10,150 bases of DNA from Rubrivivax sp. (GTDB lineage Bacteria > Pseudomonadota > Gammaproteobacteria > Burkholderiales > Burkholderiaceae), in assembly GCA_004211235.1 (NCBI GenBank), contig SEEY01000092.1, positions 1-10,150 of the forward strand, read 5' to 3'. Shown piece after piece: positions 1 to 7,463 of the stretch (its first letter is position 1; each line of letters begins with the position of its first letter). A program made the position numbers and the translations under genes. The notes below the pieces were generated by a model. The model made no database searches, was not told the DNA's origin, and saw only the letters and a program-made list of their open reading frames with translations.

Positions 1-668
1 AACCCCAGCTGCTCGAAGAACTGCAGCAGCTGCTGGGCGAGGCCTGGCCGGAGCTCGCCATCGTCGCCCGCGCGAGCAGCGGCACCGAGGCGCGCCGGCT
101 GCTGGACGAGCTGCGGCCGGATGTCGCCTTCCTGGACATCCGCATGCCCGGCATCGACGGCCTGACCCTTGCCAGCCTGGCGCCGGCCGGCACGCGGCTG
201 GTGTTCGTCACGGCCCACCCCGAACATGCGCTGGACGCTTTCGAGCATGGCGCCGTCGACTATCTGCGCAAGCCGCTGACGCCTGCGCGCCTGGCCGCCA
301 CCGTGCAGCGGCTGCAGCAGCAGGGCGGCGGGCCGTCGGAAAGGCTGCGCTTCCTGCAGGCCTGGACGGGCAACACGATGAAGCTGCTCGACGTGGACCA
401 GCTCGCCGCGCTGCGCTCTGAGCTGCGCCACACGCGGGCGCTCAGCCAGGGCGGCGAGCAGCTGCTGCTGCGCATGTCGCTGGGCGAGCTGCAGCAGGCT
501 CTGGACCCGCAGCTGTTCTGGCAGATCCACCGCGGCTCGGTCGTCAATGCGCGGGCCATCGAGCGCATCGAGCGGCGCGACGATGGCGAGCTGTGGGTGC
601 ACCTGCGCGGGCAGGTTCAGCCGCTGCCCGTCAGCCGCGCCCACCGCGGCCGCTTCCGCGGCATGTAG
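1..668 (+). CDS. LytTR-family response regulator (5' partial)
   Basis: Two-component response regulator: a receiver domain takes phosphate from a sensor kinase and a LytTR domain binds DNA in the cytoplasm. The reading frame is open from base 3 with the start outside the window. The visible frame opens 'PQLLEEL', which in this family follows the acidic DDE-P motif, so I infer that only about ten N-terminal residues are missing. Seen: phospho-acceptor Asp in FLDIRMPG (codon 135-137), conserved Thr in FVTAHPEHAL, conserved Lys in DYLRKPL, then a C-terminal LytTR domain with FWQIHRGSVVNARAI and the closing LPVSRAHRGRF. The stop is TAG at 666-668. The architecture matches AlgR/LytR-type regulators. 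The partner kinase is probably upstream, outside the window. The downstream neighbour is convergent, so it is not in the same operon. Target genes cannot be told from here. Confidence 0.93.
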   Translation, partial: PQLLEELQQLLGEAWPELAIVARASSGTEARRLLDELRPDVAFLDIRMPGIDGLTLASLAPAGTRLVFVTAHPEHALDAFEHGAVDYLRKPLTPARLAATVQRLQQQGGGPSERLRFLQAWTGNTMKLLDVDQLAALRSELRHTRALSQGGEQLLLRMSLGELQQALDPQLFWQIHRGSVVNARAIERIERRDDGELWVHLRGQVQPLPVSRAHRGRFRGM

Positions 669-695
669 GCCCTTGGCCCGGTGCCATCAGCGCCA

Positions 696-1547
696 TCATC
701 GGCCGGGCCGGCAGCTCCAGCGCGCTTCGCCCTCCGAGAAGCTGAACAGCGCAACCGCCAGCGGCGAGCCGGCGAACTGCTCGACGTGGAAATTGCTGCC
801 GTCGGGCCAGCCGAAGCTGGCGTTGATGGCGCCGTCATCCAGCCGGCTGCCGAGGTCCAGGCGCTCCGCCTGCCGCAGCGGCAGGGTCTTGCCGTTGAGC
901 ACCACGGCCTCGCGCGACAGGCTGTAGCGCGCGCTGCGCGTCTCGCCGCCCACGCGCTTGCCGTTCACCTTGCGGCCGAGGTTGCGGCAGGCGCCGGCCA
1001 CCTCGCGGCCACCGGTGTCGTAGAGCTCGGCCATCAGCTCGCGCAGCGGATTGGCCGGCGACAGCAGCGGCATGGCGCGCAGGTCCAGCGCGGCGCACTG
1101 CCAGCCTTCCTCGATGTTGCGGCCGCCGGGCGGCGCCCGGCCGATCTCGATGAAGCCGGTCGTCGGCCCTTCTTCCGTGCGCACAATCGACGCCATGCGG
1201 TCGCCCGGCGCGCGCACCTCCCAGTTGAAGTCGGGCCGCGTACCACCCTGCCAGCCGACGCCCACCTCCTGGCCGGGCGCGAACATTGCCTGGCTGAGGC
1301 TGCCCAGCGTCATCGCGCCGGCGTGGATGCGCAGCGGGCCGGGCGCGGGCGCATCGCCCGGCCCCCACCAGCTGCAGGCGCTCGCCGGATAGACGCCTTC
1401 GGCGAGCGCCGCCACCCGCCGCTGGATCTCGGGCGGGTCCTGCATCAGCGGCGCCGCGGCGAAAGCGGGCGCGCTGGCGGTCGCGGCCGCGGCGAGCATC
1501 AACGTGGCGAGCAGATGGTTGCAGAGCGTCGAGAAAATTGAACTCAC
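696..1547 (-). CDS. Secreted protein of unknown function, four mature cysteines
   Basis: I do not recognise this family. I chose the GTG start at 1547 because an AGGAT ribosome-binding site lies seven bases upstream and the first residues then form a proper signal peptide: a short N-region, a hydrophobic core (LLATLMLAAAATASA) and a cleavage site near AFA/A (residues 30-31). The frame stays open further upstream to 1718, but that extension is Arg-rich and would bury the signal peptide. The product has 283 residues. The mature part holds four cysteines (58, 151, 187, 279), compatible with two disulfides in the periplasm. It has several Gly/Trp-rich stretches (GVGWQGGTRPDFNWEVRAPG) and no recognisable catalytic motif. 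It runs convergent to the response regulator with a 27-base gap and divergent from the three-gene cluster at 1844. It is real because codon bias and signal peptide agree; its function is unknown. Confidence 0.82.
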   Translation of the reverse strand: MSSIFSTLCNHLLATLMLAAAATASAPAFAAAPLMQDPPEIQRRVAALAEGVYPASACSWWGPGDAPAPGPLRIHAGAMTLGSLSQAMFAPGQEVGVGWQGGTRPDFNWEVRAPGDRMASIVRTEEGPTTGFIEIGRAPPGGRNIEEGWQCAALDLRAMPLLSPANPLRELMAELYDTGGREVAGACRNLGRKVNGKRVGGETRSARYSLSREAVVLNGKTLPLRQAERLDLGSRLDDGAINASFGWPDGSNFHVEQFAGSPLAVALFSFSEGEARWSCRPGR

Positions 1548-1673
1548 GGGGCGATCCTGCGCGTTGACGAAACGGCGTCGAGTGTGCCGCTGCCACCGCC
1601 CGCCACATGGGGCCGACGCAGCCCTGGCCGAGGTCAAGCTAGGGGCCGGCGCGTCTCGTTCCAGCCCGGCATG

Positions 1674-1691
1674 GCGCGAAAAATTTCGCGC
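1674..1691. promoter_or_regulatory. 8-bp-arm palindrome, candidate operator
   Basis: GCGCGAAA and TTTCGCGC flank a two-base AA centre, a perfect inverted repeat in the divergent intergenic region. The A/T-rich centre is unusual for this GC-rich sequence. The short spacer suits a dimeric regulator better than an RNA hairpin. Binding is inferred only. Confidence 0.4.
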
Positions 1692-1692
1692 T

Positions 1693-1709
1693 AGTGCGCT
1701 ACTTGCACT
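1693..1709. promoter_or_regulatory. Second dyad, AGTGC-N7-GCACT
   Basis: A five-base inverted repeat with a seven-base spacer lies one base after the preceding palindrome. It overlaps a TTGCAC (1703-1708) that resembles a -35 box, but no matching -10 follows at the usual distance. It could be part of a composite operator; five-base arms can also arise by chance. Confidence 0.25.
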
Positions 1710-1843
1710 GACCGGCACCGCCGGGCCGCGCGGCTCGCTCAGCAGAATTCGGCATGCGCGCCAGGTCGCGCGTCGTGTCGCGACGTGCCGCAGCCGAAGA
1801 CGGCACCCAGGCGACGTTCCAGTTTCAAGCTCGAGGGGAATCC

Positions 1844-2533
1844 ATGTTCAAGCGAATCCTGCCGGTGGCGCTGGCCTGTGCCGCGGCGTGCTTCGTTCCG
1901 GCGGCCGCCGCGCAGCCGCAGCAGACCGCTGAGGGCGCGCAGCGATTCCTGGCGCTGCTGGCCGGCGACGGCGCGCTGTTTGTGGAGGCGCTGGACAAGA
2001 CGACGAACGCCATGTCGGTGAAGGGCAGCAAGACCTCCGTCAACCGCTGGCTGAAGAACGGCGTGCCACAGAACGACGGTCCTTACGGTGGTGGCTCCAC
2101 CGAGGAGACCACGCGCAACCTGCAGCAGATGCTGGATGTGGTGAAAGCCGAAGGCGTCGACATGCGCGCGAATGTCGACCCCTGCACGACCCGGCTGGAG
2201 ACCTTCACGAAGGAGAAGCCCGACAACACGTATGTCAGCAATGGCACCGCGATGAAGGAGACCTTCTTCGGTTACGACGAGCTCCCGTACCGCGTGACCA
2301 TCGTGGACAAATATGAAGACCCCAACGTCAAGTACGCCGGCCCCTACTACGTCGCGTGGGGCAAGGCCGTCATCGGCCGCAGCACCAGCTATATCGCGGC
2401 GAGCACACAGGACACCCGGTTCAAGGCGTCCCTCTTCTACAAGATCAAGGACCAGGACATGGCCGACCGCGTCGAATTCGCGATGAAGTTCCTGAAGGCG
2501 AGCTGCGACAAGACCGCCGCGACTGGTTTCTGA
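1844..2533 (+). CDS. Secreted two-cysteine protein, paralog A of a tandem pair
   Basis: I do not recognise this family. The ATG at 1844 is chosen because GAGGGG precedes it by seven bases and a clean signal peptide follows (FKRILPVALACAAACFVPA), cleaved near AAA/QPQ at residue 23. An upstream in-frame ATG at 1754 would add an Arg-rich tail before the signal. The product has 229 residues. The mature domain has two cysteines (C114 in VDPCTTRLETF and C221 in KASCDKT), so one disulfide is plausible, and Tyr/Trp-rich motifs (YAGPYYVAWGKA, VNRWLK). It lacks membrane helices and known enzyme motifs. The next gene encodes a homologue about 69% identical over the mature part (my hand alignment). It is first in a cluster of three export-signal genes. 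It acts in the periplasm or outside the cell; role unknown. Confidence 0.88.
   Translation: MFKRILPVALACAAACFVPAAAAQPQQTAEGAQRFLALLAGDGALFVEALDKTTNAMSVKGSKTSVNRWLKNGVPQNDGPYGGGSTEETTRNLQQMLDVVKAEGVDMRANVDPCTTRLETFTKEKPDNTYVSNGTAMKETFFGYDELPYRVTIVDKYEDPNVKYAGPYYVAWGKAVIGRSTSYIAASTQDTRFKASLFYKIKDQDMADRVEFAMKFLKASCDKTAATGF
2436..2514 (+). repeat. Near-identical 79-base segment, copy 1
   Basis: This matches 3171-3249 at a constant offset of 735 bases, with one difference (C at 2479, T at 3214). It encodes the C-terminal 27-residue block shared by the two paralogs. The rest of the two genes has many synonymous differences, for example five in the 39 bases around VDPCTTRLETFTKE, so this segment is unusually well matched. 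Confidence 0.9.
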
Positions 2534-2560
2534 TTGACCCCCAAGCACCGCCGAGCGACC

Positions 2561-3268
2561 ATGAAAATCAAATTGATCCCGCGTCGCATTCTTCAGCTCA
2601 CCTCGGCTGTCGCCCTGGCGGCCAGCCTGTTCCCAGCGCATGCCCAACCACAGCAGACGGCCGCCGGTGCGCAAAAGTTTCTCTCCATGCTGGCTGGCGA
2701 CGGCGCGCTGTTCGTGCAGGCGGTGGACAAGGCGTCCGGCATGGCGGTGTTGGAGGGAACCAAGGTGACCGTCAACCGCTGGCTGAAGGACGGCGTGCCG
2801 CAGGCCGACGGCCCCTACGACGGCGGTTCCACACGGGCGATCACGCACAAGCTGCAGCAGCCGCTGGACGTCTTGAAGGCGGAGGGCATCGACCCACGGG
2901 CGAACGTCGACCCCTGCACCACCCGCCTCGAAACCTTCACCAAGGAAAACCTGGACTACACGCGTGTCAGCCGAGACGGCACCGCGGTGAAGGAAACCTT
3001 CTTCGGCTACGACACGCTGCCCTTCCAAGATACCGTCACGGTCAAGTTCGAGGACCCCAACGTCAGGTACGCCGGGCCGTACTACGTCGCCTGGGGCAAG
3101 GCCACCATCACCCGTGGCGTCGAGTGGATCTCCGCCACCGCCCAGCACAGCAAGCATGTGTCCCATCTGCTCTACAAGATCAAGGACCAGGACATGGCCG
3201 ACCGCGTCGAATTTGCGATGAAGTTCCTGAAGGCGAGCTGCGACAAGACGGCTTCCACGGGGTTCTGA
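2561..3268 (+). CDS. Secreted two-cysteine protein, paralog B of a tandem pair
   Basis: This is the tandem homologue of the gene just upstream. The ATG at 2561 gives a typical signal peptide (IPRRILQLTSAVALAASLFP) cleaved near AHA/QPQ at residue 28; a TTG at 2534, right after the preceding stop, would only add nine charged residues. Its ribosome-binding site is weak (GAG, seven bases before the ATG), so translational coupling over the 27-base gap is possible. The product has 235 residues. Both cysteines (C119, C227) and the motifs around them are kept, as are VNRWLK, GGST and YAGPYYVAWGKA. Differences cluster at residues 56-71 and 183-203 of this copy, which may be surface loops that set different specificities. 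The last 33 residues are almost the same as in copy A, and the DNA there is nearly identical. Function unknown. Confidence 0.88.
   Translation: MKIKLIPRRILQLTSAVALAASLFPAHAQPQQTAAGAQKFLSMLAGDGALFVQAVDKASGMAVLEGTKVTVNRWLKDGVPQADGPYDGGSTRAITHKLQQPLDVLKAEGIDPRANVDPCTTRLETFTKENLDYTRVSRDGTAVKETFFGYDTLPFQDTVTVKFEDPNVRYAGPYYVAWGKATITRGVEWISATAQHSKHVSHLLYKIKDQDMADRVEFAMKFLKASCDKTASTGF
3171..3249 (+). repeat. Near-identical 79-base segment, copy 2
   Basis: This is the partner of 2436-2514 and differs at one base (3214), which is synonymous. It is in the same orientation, 735 bases downstream, so unequal recombination between the two would remove or duplicate one gene. Confidence 0.9.
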
Positions 3269-3270
3269 CG

Positions 3271-4266
3271 ATGACTGCCCACCATCGACCTCTCGCGGGC
3301 GGCGTGCTGCTGGCGCTGCTGTGCCTGCCGCTCGCGTCGGGTGCGCAGACGCCCCTGCCCGCTGAAGCCGCGTCGGCCGTCATCGAAGCGCCACGCCAGC
3401 TGTCTGAGCAGGACCTGGCCAAGCTGCGCCGCAGCGTGCAGAACAGCAAGGTCCGCGCCGCCGAGGAGGCGCGCCAGGCCGAACTGCAGCGCCAGGAGCA
3501 GGCGCGCCAGGCCGAAGTGCAGCGCCGCATCGATGAGGCGGAAGCCGCCCACGAGGCGCGGGAGAACGCGCGCGCGCAGGCGGCGGCGGAGGCCGATCGG
3601 GCGCGTCGGGCCTCACAGTTCGACGCCGCCCGCACGGCCAGCGAACGCGCGCTCGCCCAGTCGATCGGCCGGCTCAACGACACCACCCAGCGCATCCAGG
3701 CGCAGCAGGCCCAACAGGCCGAACGCCAGCGGCAGCAGGCCGAAACGCAGCAGCGCACGGAGCGGCAACGCCAGGTCGAGCTGATCAACCTGGCCAATCA
3801 GCGACAGGATCAGGAAGCCGCGCGCCTGGCGGCGCAGCGCCGGCAGTCCGAGCAGGCGCGTGCCGACGCGCAGGCGGCCGAGCGCGCCGAGACGCAGCGC
3901 CGGCGCGAGGAGCACGTGCGCCAGCAGGCCGCGGCTGCGGCCGAGCGTGCGCGGCAGCAGGAGCAACAACAGAAGACCCAGGTTTCCGCCGGCTCGCTGA
4001 CGATCGAGGACAAGCCCAGGCCCACGTCGCAAGCGCTGGCGCCGGTCGCGTCGCCGGTGCCACCCCCCACACCGGTGCCACCGGCAGCGCCGACGCGCGC
4101 CACGCGCATGTTCATGGGCAAGACCTGCGCCGATGCGCGAATGGGCGCGCAGACCTGGGTGGGCAAGAACGGCACCTACTCGGTCGACCGCGAGGAAGCC
4201 ACCGGCCACGGCGGCTGGTGCCATCTGTGGATCTACGGCTGGAGCGGTTCGTCGGGCGCGCAGTAG
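3271..4266 (+). CDS. Secreted coiled-coil protein with C-terminal two-cysteine domain
   Basis: I do not recognise this as a named family; TolA-like or other envelope coiled-coil proteins are the nearest in style. The ATG at 3271 lies two bases after the preceding stop, and GGGG before it can serve as ribosome-binding site; the frame is open upstream only by chance. It has 331 residues. A signal peptide (GGVLLALLCLPLASG) is cleaved near SGA/QT at residue 25. A long Gln/Arg/Glu/Ala-rich coiled coil follows (about 43-236), with an 11-residue repeat near 65-85. Then comes a Pro-rich linker (about 250-275, PVPPPTPVPP) and a compact C-terminal domain (about 278-331) with C286 and C317 and several Trp/Gly (GGWCHLWIYGW). 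I infer that it spans or scaffolds the periplasm and presents the C-terminal domain, perhaps to the two upstream paralogs. Confidence 0.87.
   Translation: MTAHHRPLAGGVLLALLCLPLASGAQTPLPAEAASAVIEAPRQLSEQDLAKLRRSVQNSKVRAAEEARQAELQRQEQARQAEVQRRIDEAEAAHEARENARAQAAAEADRARRASQFDAARTASERALAQSIGRLNDTTQRIQAQQAQQAERQRQQAETQQRTERQRQVELINLANQRQDQEAARLAAQRRQSEQARADAQAAERAETQRRREEHVRQQAAAAAERARQQEQQQKTQVSAGSLTIEDKPRPTSQALAPVASPVPPPTPVPPAAPTRATRMFMGKTCADARMGAQTWVGKNGTYSVDREEATGHGGWCHLWIYGWSGSSGAQ
3468..3526 (+). repeat. Two 26-base direct repeats with 33-base period
   Basis: Bases 3468-3493 and 3501-3526 are the same except at one position (GAACTG against GAAGTG). They encode EARQAELQRQE and QARQAEVQRRI, an 11-residue period typical of hendecad coiled coils. 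It is an internal protein repeat rather than a mobile or CRISPR repeat. Confidence 0.7.
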
Positions 4267-4286
4267 CCCTCTGAGTGGCGCCGCAA

Positions 4287-4324
4287 GTGGGCCACGGATA
4301 ATGGCGGGTTAGCCCCAGGCCCAC
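4287..4324 (+). promoter_or_regulatory. Candidate promoter and start-masking hairpin before prfC
   Basis: GATAAT at 4297-4302 matches the -10 consensus at five of six positions, although no good -35 is seen. Around it, GTGGGCC (4287-4293) and GGCCCAC (4318-4324) are perfect seven-base inverted repeats with a 24-base loop. The downstream arm covers the only Shine-Dalgarno-like bases (AGG, 4317-4319) of prfC. If the transcript includes both arms, folding would mask the start. If the -10 is used, the transcript starts inside the loop and cannot form the stem, so the two ideas exclude each other. Confidence 0.3.
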
Positions 4325-4326
4325 CC

Positions 4327-5979
<1,653 letters not shown>

Positions 5980-6348
5980 TCAACCCCCGGGGACGGGAGG
6001 CTCTTCATTCATCCGCGCCAGCAAGGCGCTCAGCGCCAGGTCGAGCGCCGGCAAGTCGTCGTGCAGGATGCTCCAGACAGTGTCAGCGGAGATGCCCAGG
6101 TAGGCATGAGCGACACGGTTGCGGGTGGCCACGATCTGCCGCCAAGGGATGTCCGGTGTCCAGGCACGAAGAGCCTCGGGCACATGGGTCGCCGCTTCTC
6201 CGATGAGTTCCAGGTTGCGCAGGATGGCGTCGTAGCGCATCGCCTCGGCGGTCAGCGTCGCCTCGGTCAGGGTGCTGGAATACGCCAGCGCCTTGCCGCA
6301 GAACTCGAGCATGTCCTCGATGTAGAGGCGGGTGTCGCGTTCAGACAT
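5980..6348 (-). CDS. hepT: HepT-like HEPN RNase toxin (DUF86)
   Basis: This is the HEPN-domain partner of an MNT/HEPN toxin-antitoxin module. It has 122 residues, the usual size, and is alpha-helical throughout. The catalytic RX4HXY motif is intact: R76, H81 and Y83 in RNRVAHAY. In studied MntA-HepT systems this motif cleaves RNA and the Tyr is AMPylated by MntA, which blocks the toxin. N-terminal RLYIEDMLEFC and the mid part (RNLELIGEAATHVPE) are typical of the family. The ATG at 6348 overlaps the end of mntA by eight bases, which implies translational coupling. An open frame continues upstream but only as an overlap with mntA in another frame. The TGA lies immediately next to the prfC stop on the other strand. 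Toxicity itself is inferred from the family. Confidence 0.93.
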   Translation of the reverse strand: MSERDTRLYIEDMLEFCGKALAYSSTLTEATLTAEAMRYDAILRNLELIGEAATHVPEALRAWTPDIPWRQIVATRNRVAHAYLGISADTVWSILHDDLPALDLALSALLARMNEEPPVPGG

Positions 6349-6631
6349 GGATGGCGTCGCGCTCGACGTACGGCCGCAGGCGTTCCCGCAAGGCCGTCTC
6401 GGTGACGAGGTCGACGGGCCGGTTGAGCATGTCTTCGAGATAGAACTGAACGCCGAAAAAGCGCTTGGACGTCGCCGGGCCGTCGAACGCGACCAACACG
6501 TCCACGTCACTGTCGGCCCGCGCCGTTCCGCGCGCCATGCTGCCGAACACCGCCAGCCGGCGCACACCGAATCGCTCCGCAAGCACGGGCTTGTGCTCGG
6601 CCAGCAACTTCAGCAGCGTGTCCCGGTTCAT
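6341..6631 (-). CDS. mntA: MntA-like nucleotidyltransferase antitoxin
   Basis: This is a minimal nucleotidyltransferase (MNT) and the antitoxin of the HepT partner, which in studied systems it inactivates by adding AMP from ATP to the HepT tyrosine. The product has 96 residues, normal for the family. The active-site signature GSX10DXD is complete: G30-S31, then D42 and D44 in SMARGTARADSDVDVLV, with a third acidic residue D74 in RPVDLV. The ATG at 6631 gives the expected N-terminus (MNRDTLLKLL). I see no clear Shine-Dalgarno sequence before it. It is the first gene of a two-gene operon and its stop lies within the first codons of hepT. It is divergent from the zinc-ribbon gene with 88 bases between them. 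Confidence 0.94.
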   Translation of the reverse strand: MNRDTLLKLLAEHKPVLAERFGVRRLAVFGSMARGTARADSDVDVLVAFDGPATSKRFFGVQFYLEDMLNRPVDLVTETALRERLRPYVERDAIHV

Positions 6632-6692
6632 GGCCGAATGATGCAACGAAAGAAGCCGGCGTAGCGGAGTTCGCCCGCGCCGCAAAATTGGC

Positions 6693-6706
6693 GCTCTGCC
6701 CAGAGC
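6693..6706. promoter_or_regulatory. Six-base-arm dyad between mntA and the zinc-ribbon gene
   Basis: GCTCTG and CAGAGC surround a CC centre in the 88-base divergent region. It sits 14 bases before the rightward start and 62 bases upstream of mntA. Toxin-antitoxin modules are often autoregulated, so an operator is possible, but a match of this size can occur by chance in a region this long. Confidence 0.2.
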
Positions 6707-6719
6707 CGCACTTCCCACG

Positions 6720-7454
6720 ATGCCCGCACCCTCCGCCCGGTCCTGCCCCTCCTGCCGCGAGCCGATGCAGGCGCATCGCCTGCCGGCCCAGTACAGCGGC
6801 GACGTCGAGGTCGACTTCTGCTTCGGCTGCCAGGGCCTGTGGTTCGACCATCTGGAGAACCTCAAGCTTGCGCCCGAGGCCATCGTGGCGATGTTCAAGG
6901 TGATGCACGCGCACCGCGAGGCGCAGCACCAACCGCTCGCCGCCACGCTGCACTGCCCCGAGTGCCACGGCCGGCTGGCGCAGGGCTTCGATGTCGTGCG
7001 CAGCGGCCGCTACATCACCCACCGCTGCGCCAGCCGGCACGGCCGCTTCAGCAGCTTCTCGTCCTTCATGATCGAGAAGGGCTTCGTGCGGCAGCTGACG
7101 AAACCGGAGATCGCCGACATCGCCGCACGGGTCGGCGTCATCCACTGCAGCTGCTGCGGCGCGCCGGTGGACTTGAAGCGCGAAGACGCCTGCTCGCACT
7201 GCCGCTCGGCGCTGTCTTTGCTGGACCCGCAGGCGGTGGAGAAGGCCCTGCAGAGCTATGCGCAGACCCCGTCCCGGCGCAGCTGGGGCAGCCCGAGCGA
7301 TGTGGGCGATGCGCTGGTGGCCATCGCCAAGGAGCAGTCGCGCGTGCAGCGGGACGCTGCCACTGCCAGGATCAACGGGCCGACGGCCGGCGTGCTGGGC
7401 GTGGACCTGTTCGGCGCGGGGCTCGCGCTGGTGGCGGAGCTGTGGAGCAGCTGA
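6720..7454 (+). CDS. Multi-zinc-ribbon protein (TFIIB-type zinc finger)
   Basis: This 244-residue cytoplasmic protein carries several zinc-ribbon-like cysteine pairs. The first ribbon is CPSC (C9, C12) with CFGCQGLWFD (C34, C37), the signature of the zf-TFIIB domain found in many bacterial proteins of unknown role. A second possible site has CPEC (C79, C82) with HRCASRHG (C103, H107). A third has CSCC (143-146) with CSHC (C158, C161). Between them lies a helical stretch with FSSFMIEKGFVRQL. The C-terminal part is helical and ends in a short hydrophobic segment (GVLGVDLFGAGLALVAELW) that might touch a membrane. The start at ATG 6720 is the only one that keeps the first cysteine pair; it has no clear ribosome-binding site. 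The function is not known; nucleic-acid or protein binding is usual for such ribbons. Its stop is nine bases from the convergent next gene. Confidence 0.88.
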   Translation: MPAPSARSCPSCREPMQAHRLPAQYSGDVEVDFCFGCQGLWFDHLENLKLAPEAIVAMFKVMHAHREAQHQPLAATLHCPECHGRLAQGFDVVRSGRYITHRCASRHGRFSSFSSFMIEKGFVRQLTKPEIADIAARVGVIHCSCCGAPVDLKREDACSHCRSALSLLDPQAVEKALQSYAQTPSRRSWGSPSDVGDALVAIAKEQSRVQRDAATARINGPTAGVLGVDLFGAGLALVAELWSS

Positions 7455-7463
7455 GCGGGCGGG

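Larger units (their letters stand above)
1548..1843. other. Divergent intergenic region (296 bases)
   Basis: This region separates a leftward gene starting at 1547 from the rightward cluster starting at 1844 and should carry both promoters. I see no convincing -35/-10 pair on either strand; TTGACC read leftward near 1632-1637 and TTGCAC at 1703-1708 have no good -10 partner. It does contain two neighbouring dyads (1674-1691 and 1693-1709, listed separately) and a weaker one, GTCGCG at 1765-1770 against CGCGAC at 1779-1784. No small gene with a ribosome-binding site is visible. Confidence 0.6.

Noticed and set aside
681..1541. 286-codon rightward frame opposite the secreted protein at 696-1547
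   Set aside because: It is Ala/Arg/His-rich and without motifs, while the opposite strand has a signal peptide, paired cysteines and a ribosome-binding site.
1739..3166. 475-codon open frame on the minus strand across both paralogs
   Set aside because: It is antisense to two genes with signal peptides and clear homology to each other, and it repeats itself only because the genes are duplicated. GC-rich codon bias commonly leaves such frames open.
1844..3268. Diversity-generating retroelement (template/variable repeat) explanation for the paralogs
   Set aside because: There is no reverse transcriptase in the window, and differences between copies are spread over both strands' bases rather than limited to template adenines.
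2356..3270. Upstream extension of the coiled-coil gene by 305 codons
   Set aside because: It overlaps paralogs A and B in another frame, reads as low-quality Arg/Gly/His-rich sequence, and would bury the signal peptide that begins at 3271.
3468..3526. Short CRISPR-like direct repeats
   Set aside because: Only two units, no unique spacers, in frame within a coiled coil; they are an 11-residue protein repeat.
5980..6582. Longer hepT starting at 6582
   Set aside because: The extra 78 residues overlap mntA out of frame and are Ser/Arg-rich noise; the ATG at 6348 starts the conserved HEPN domain.
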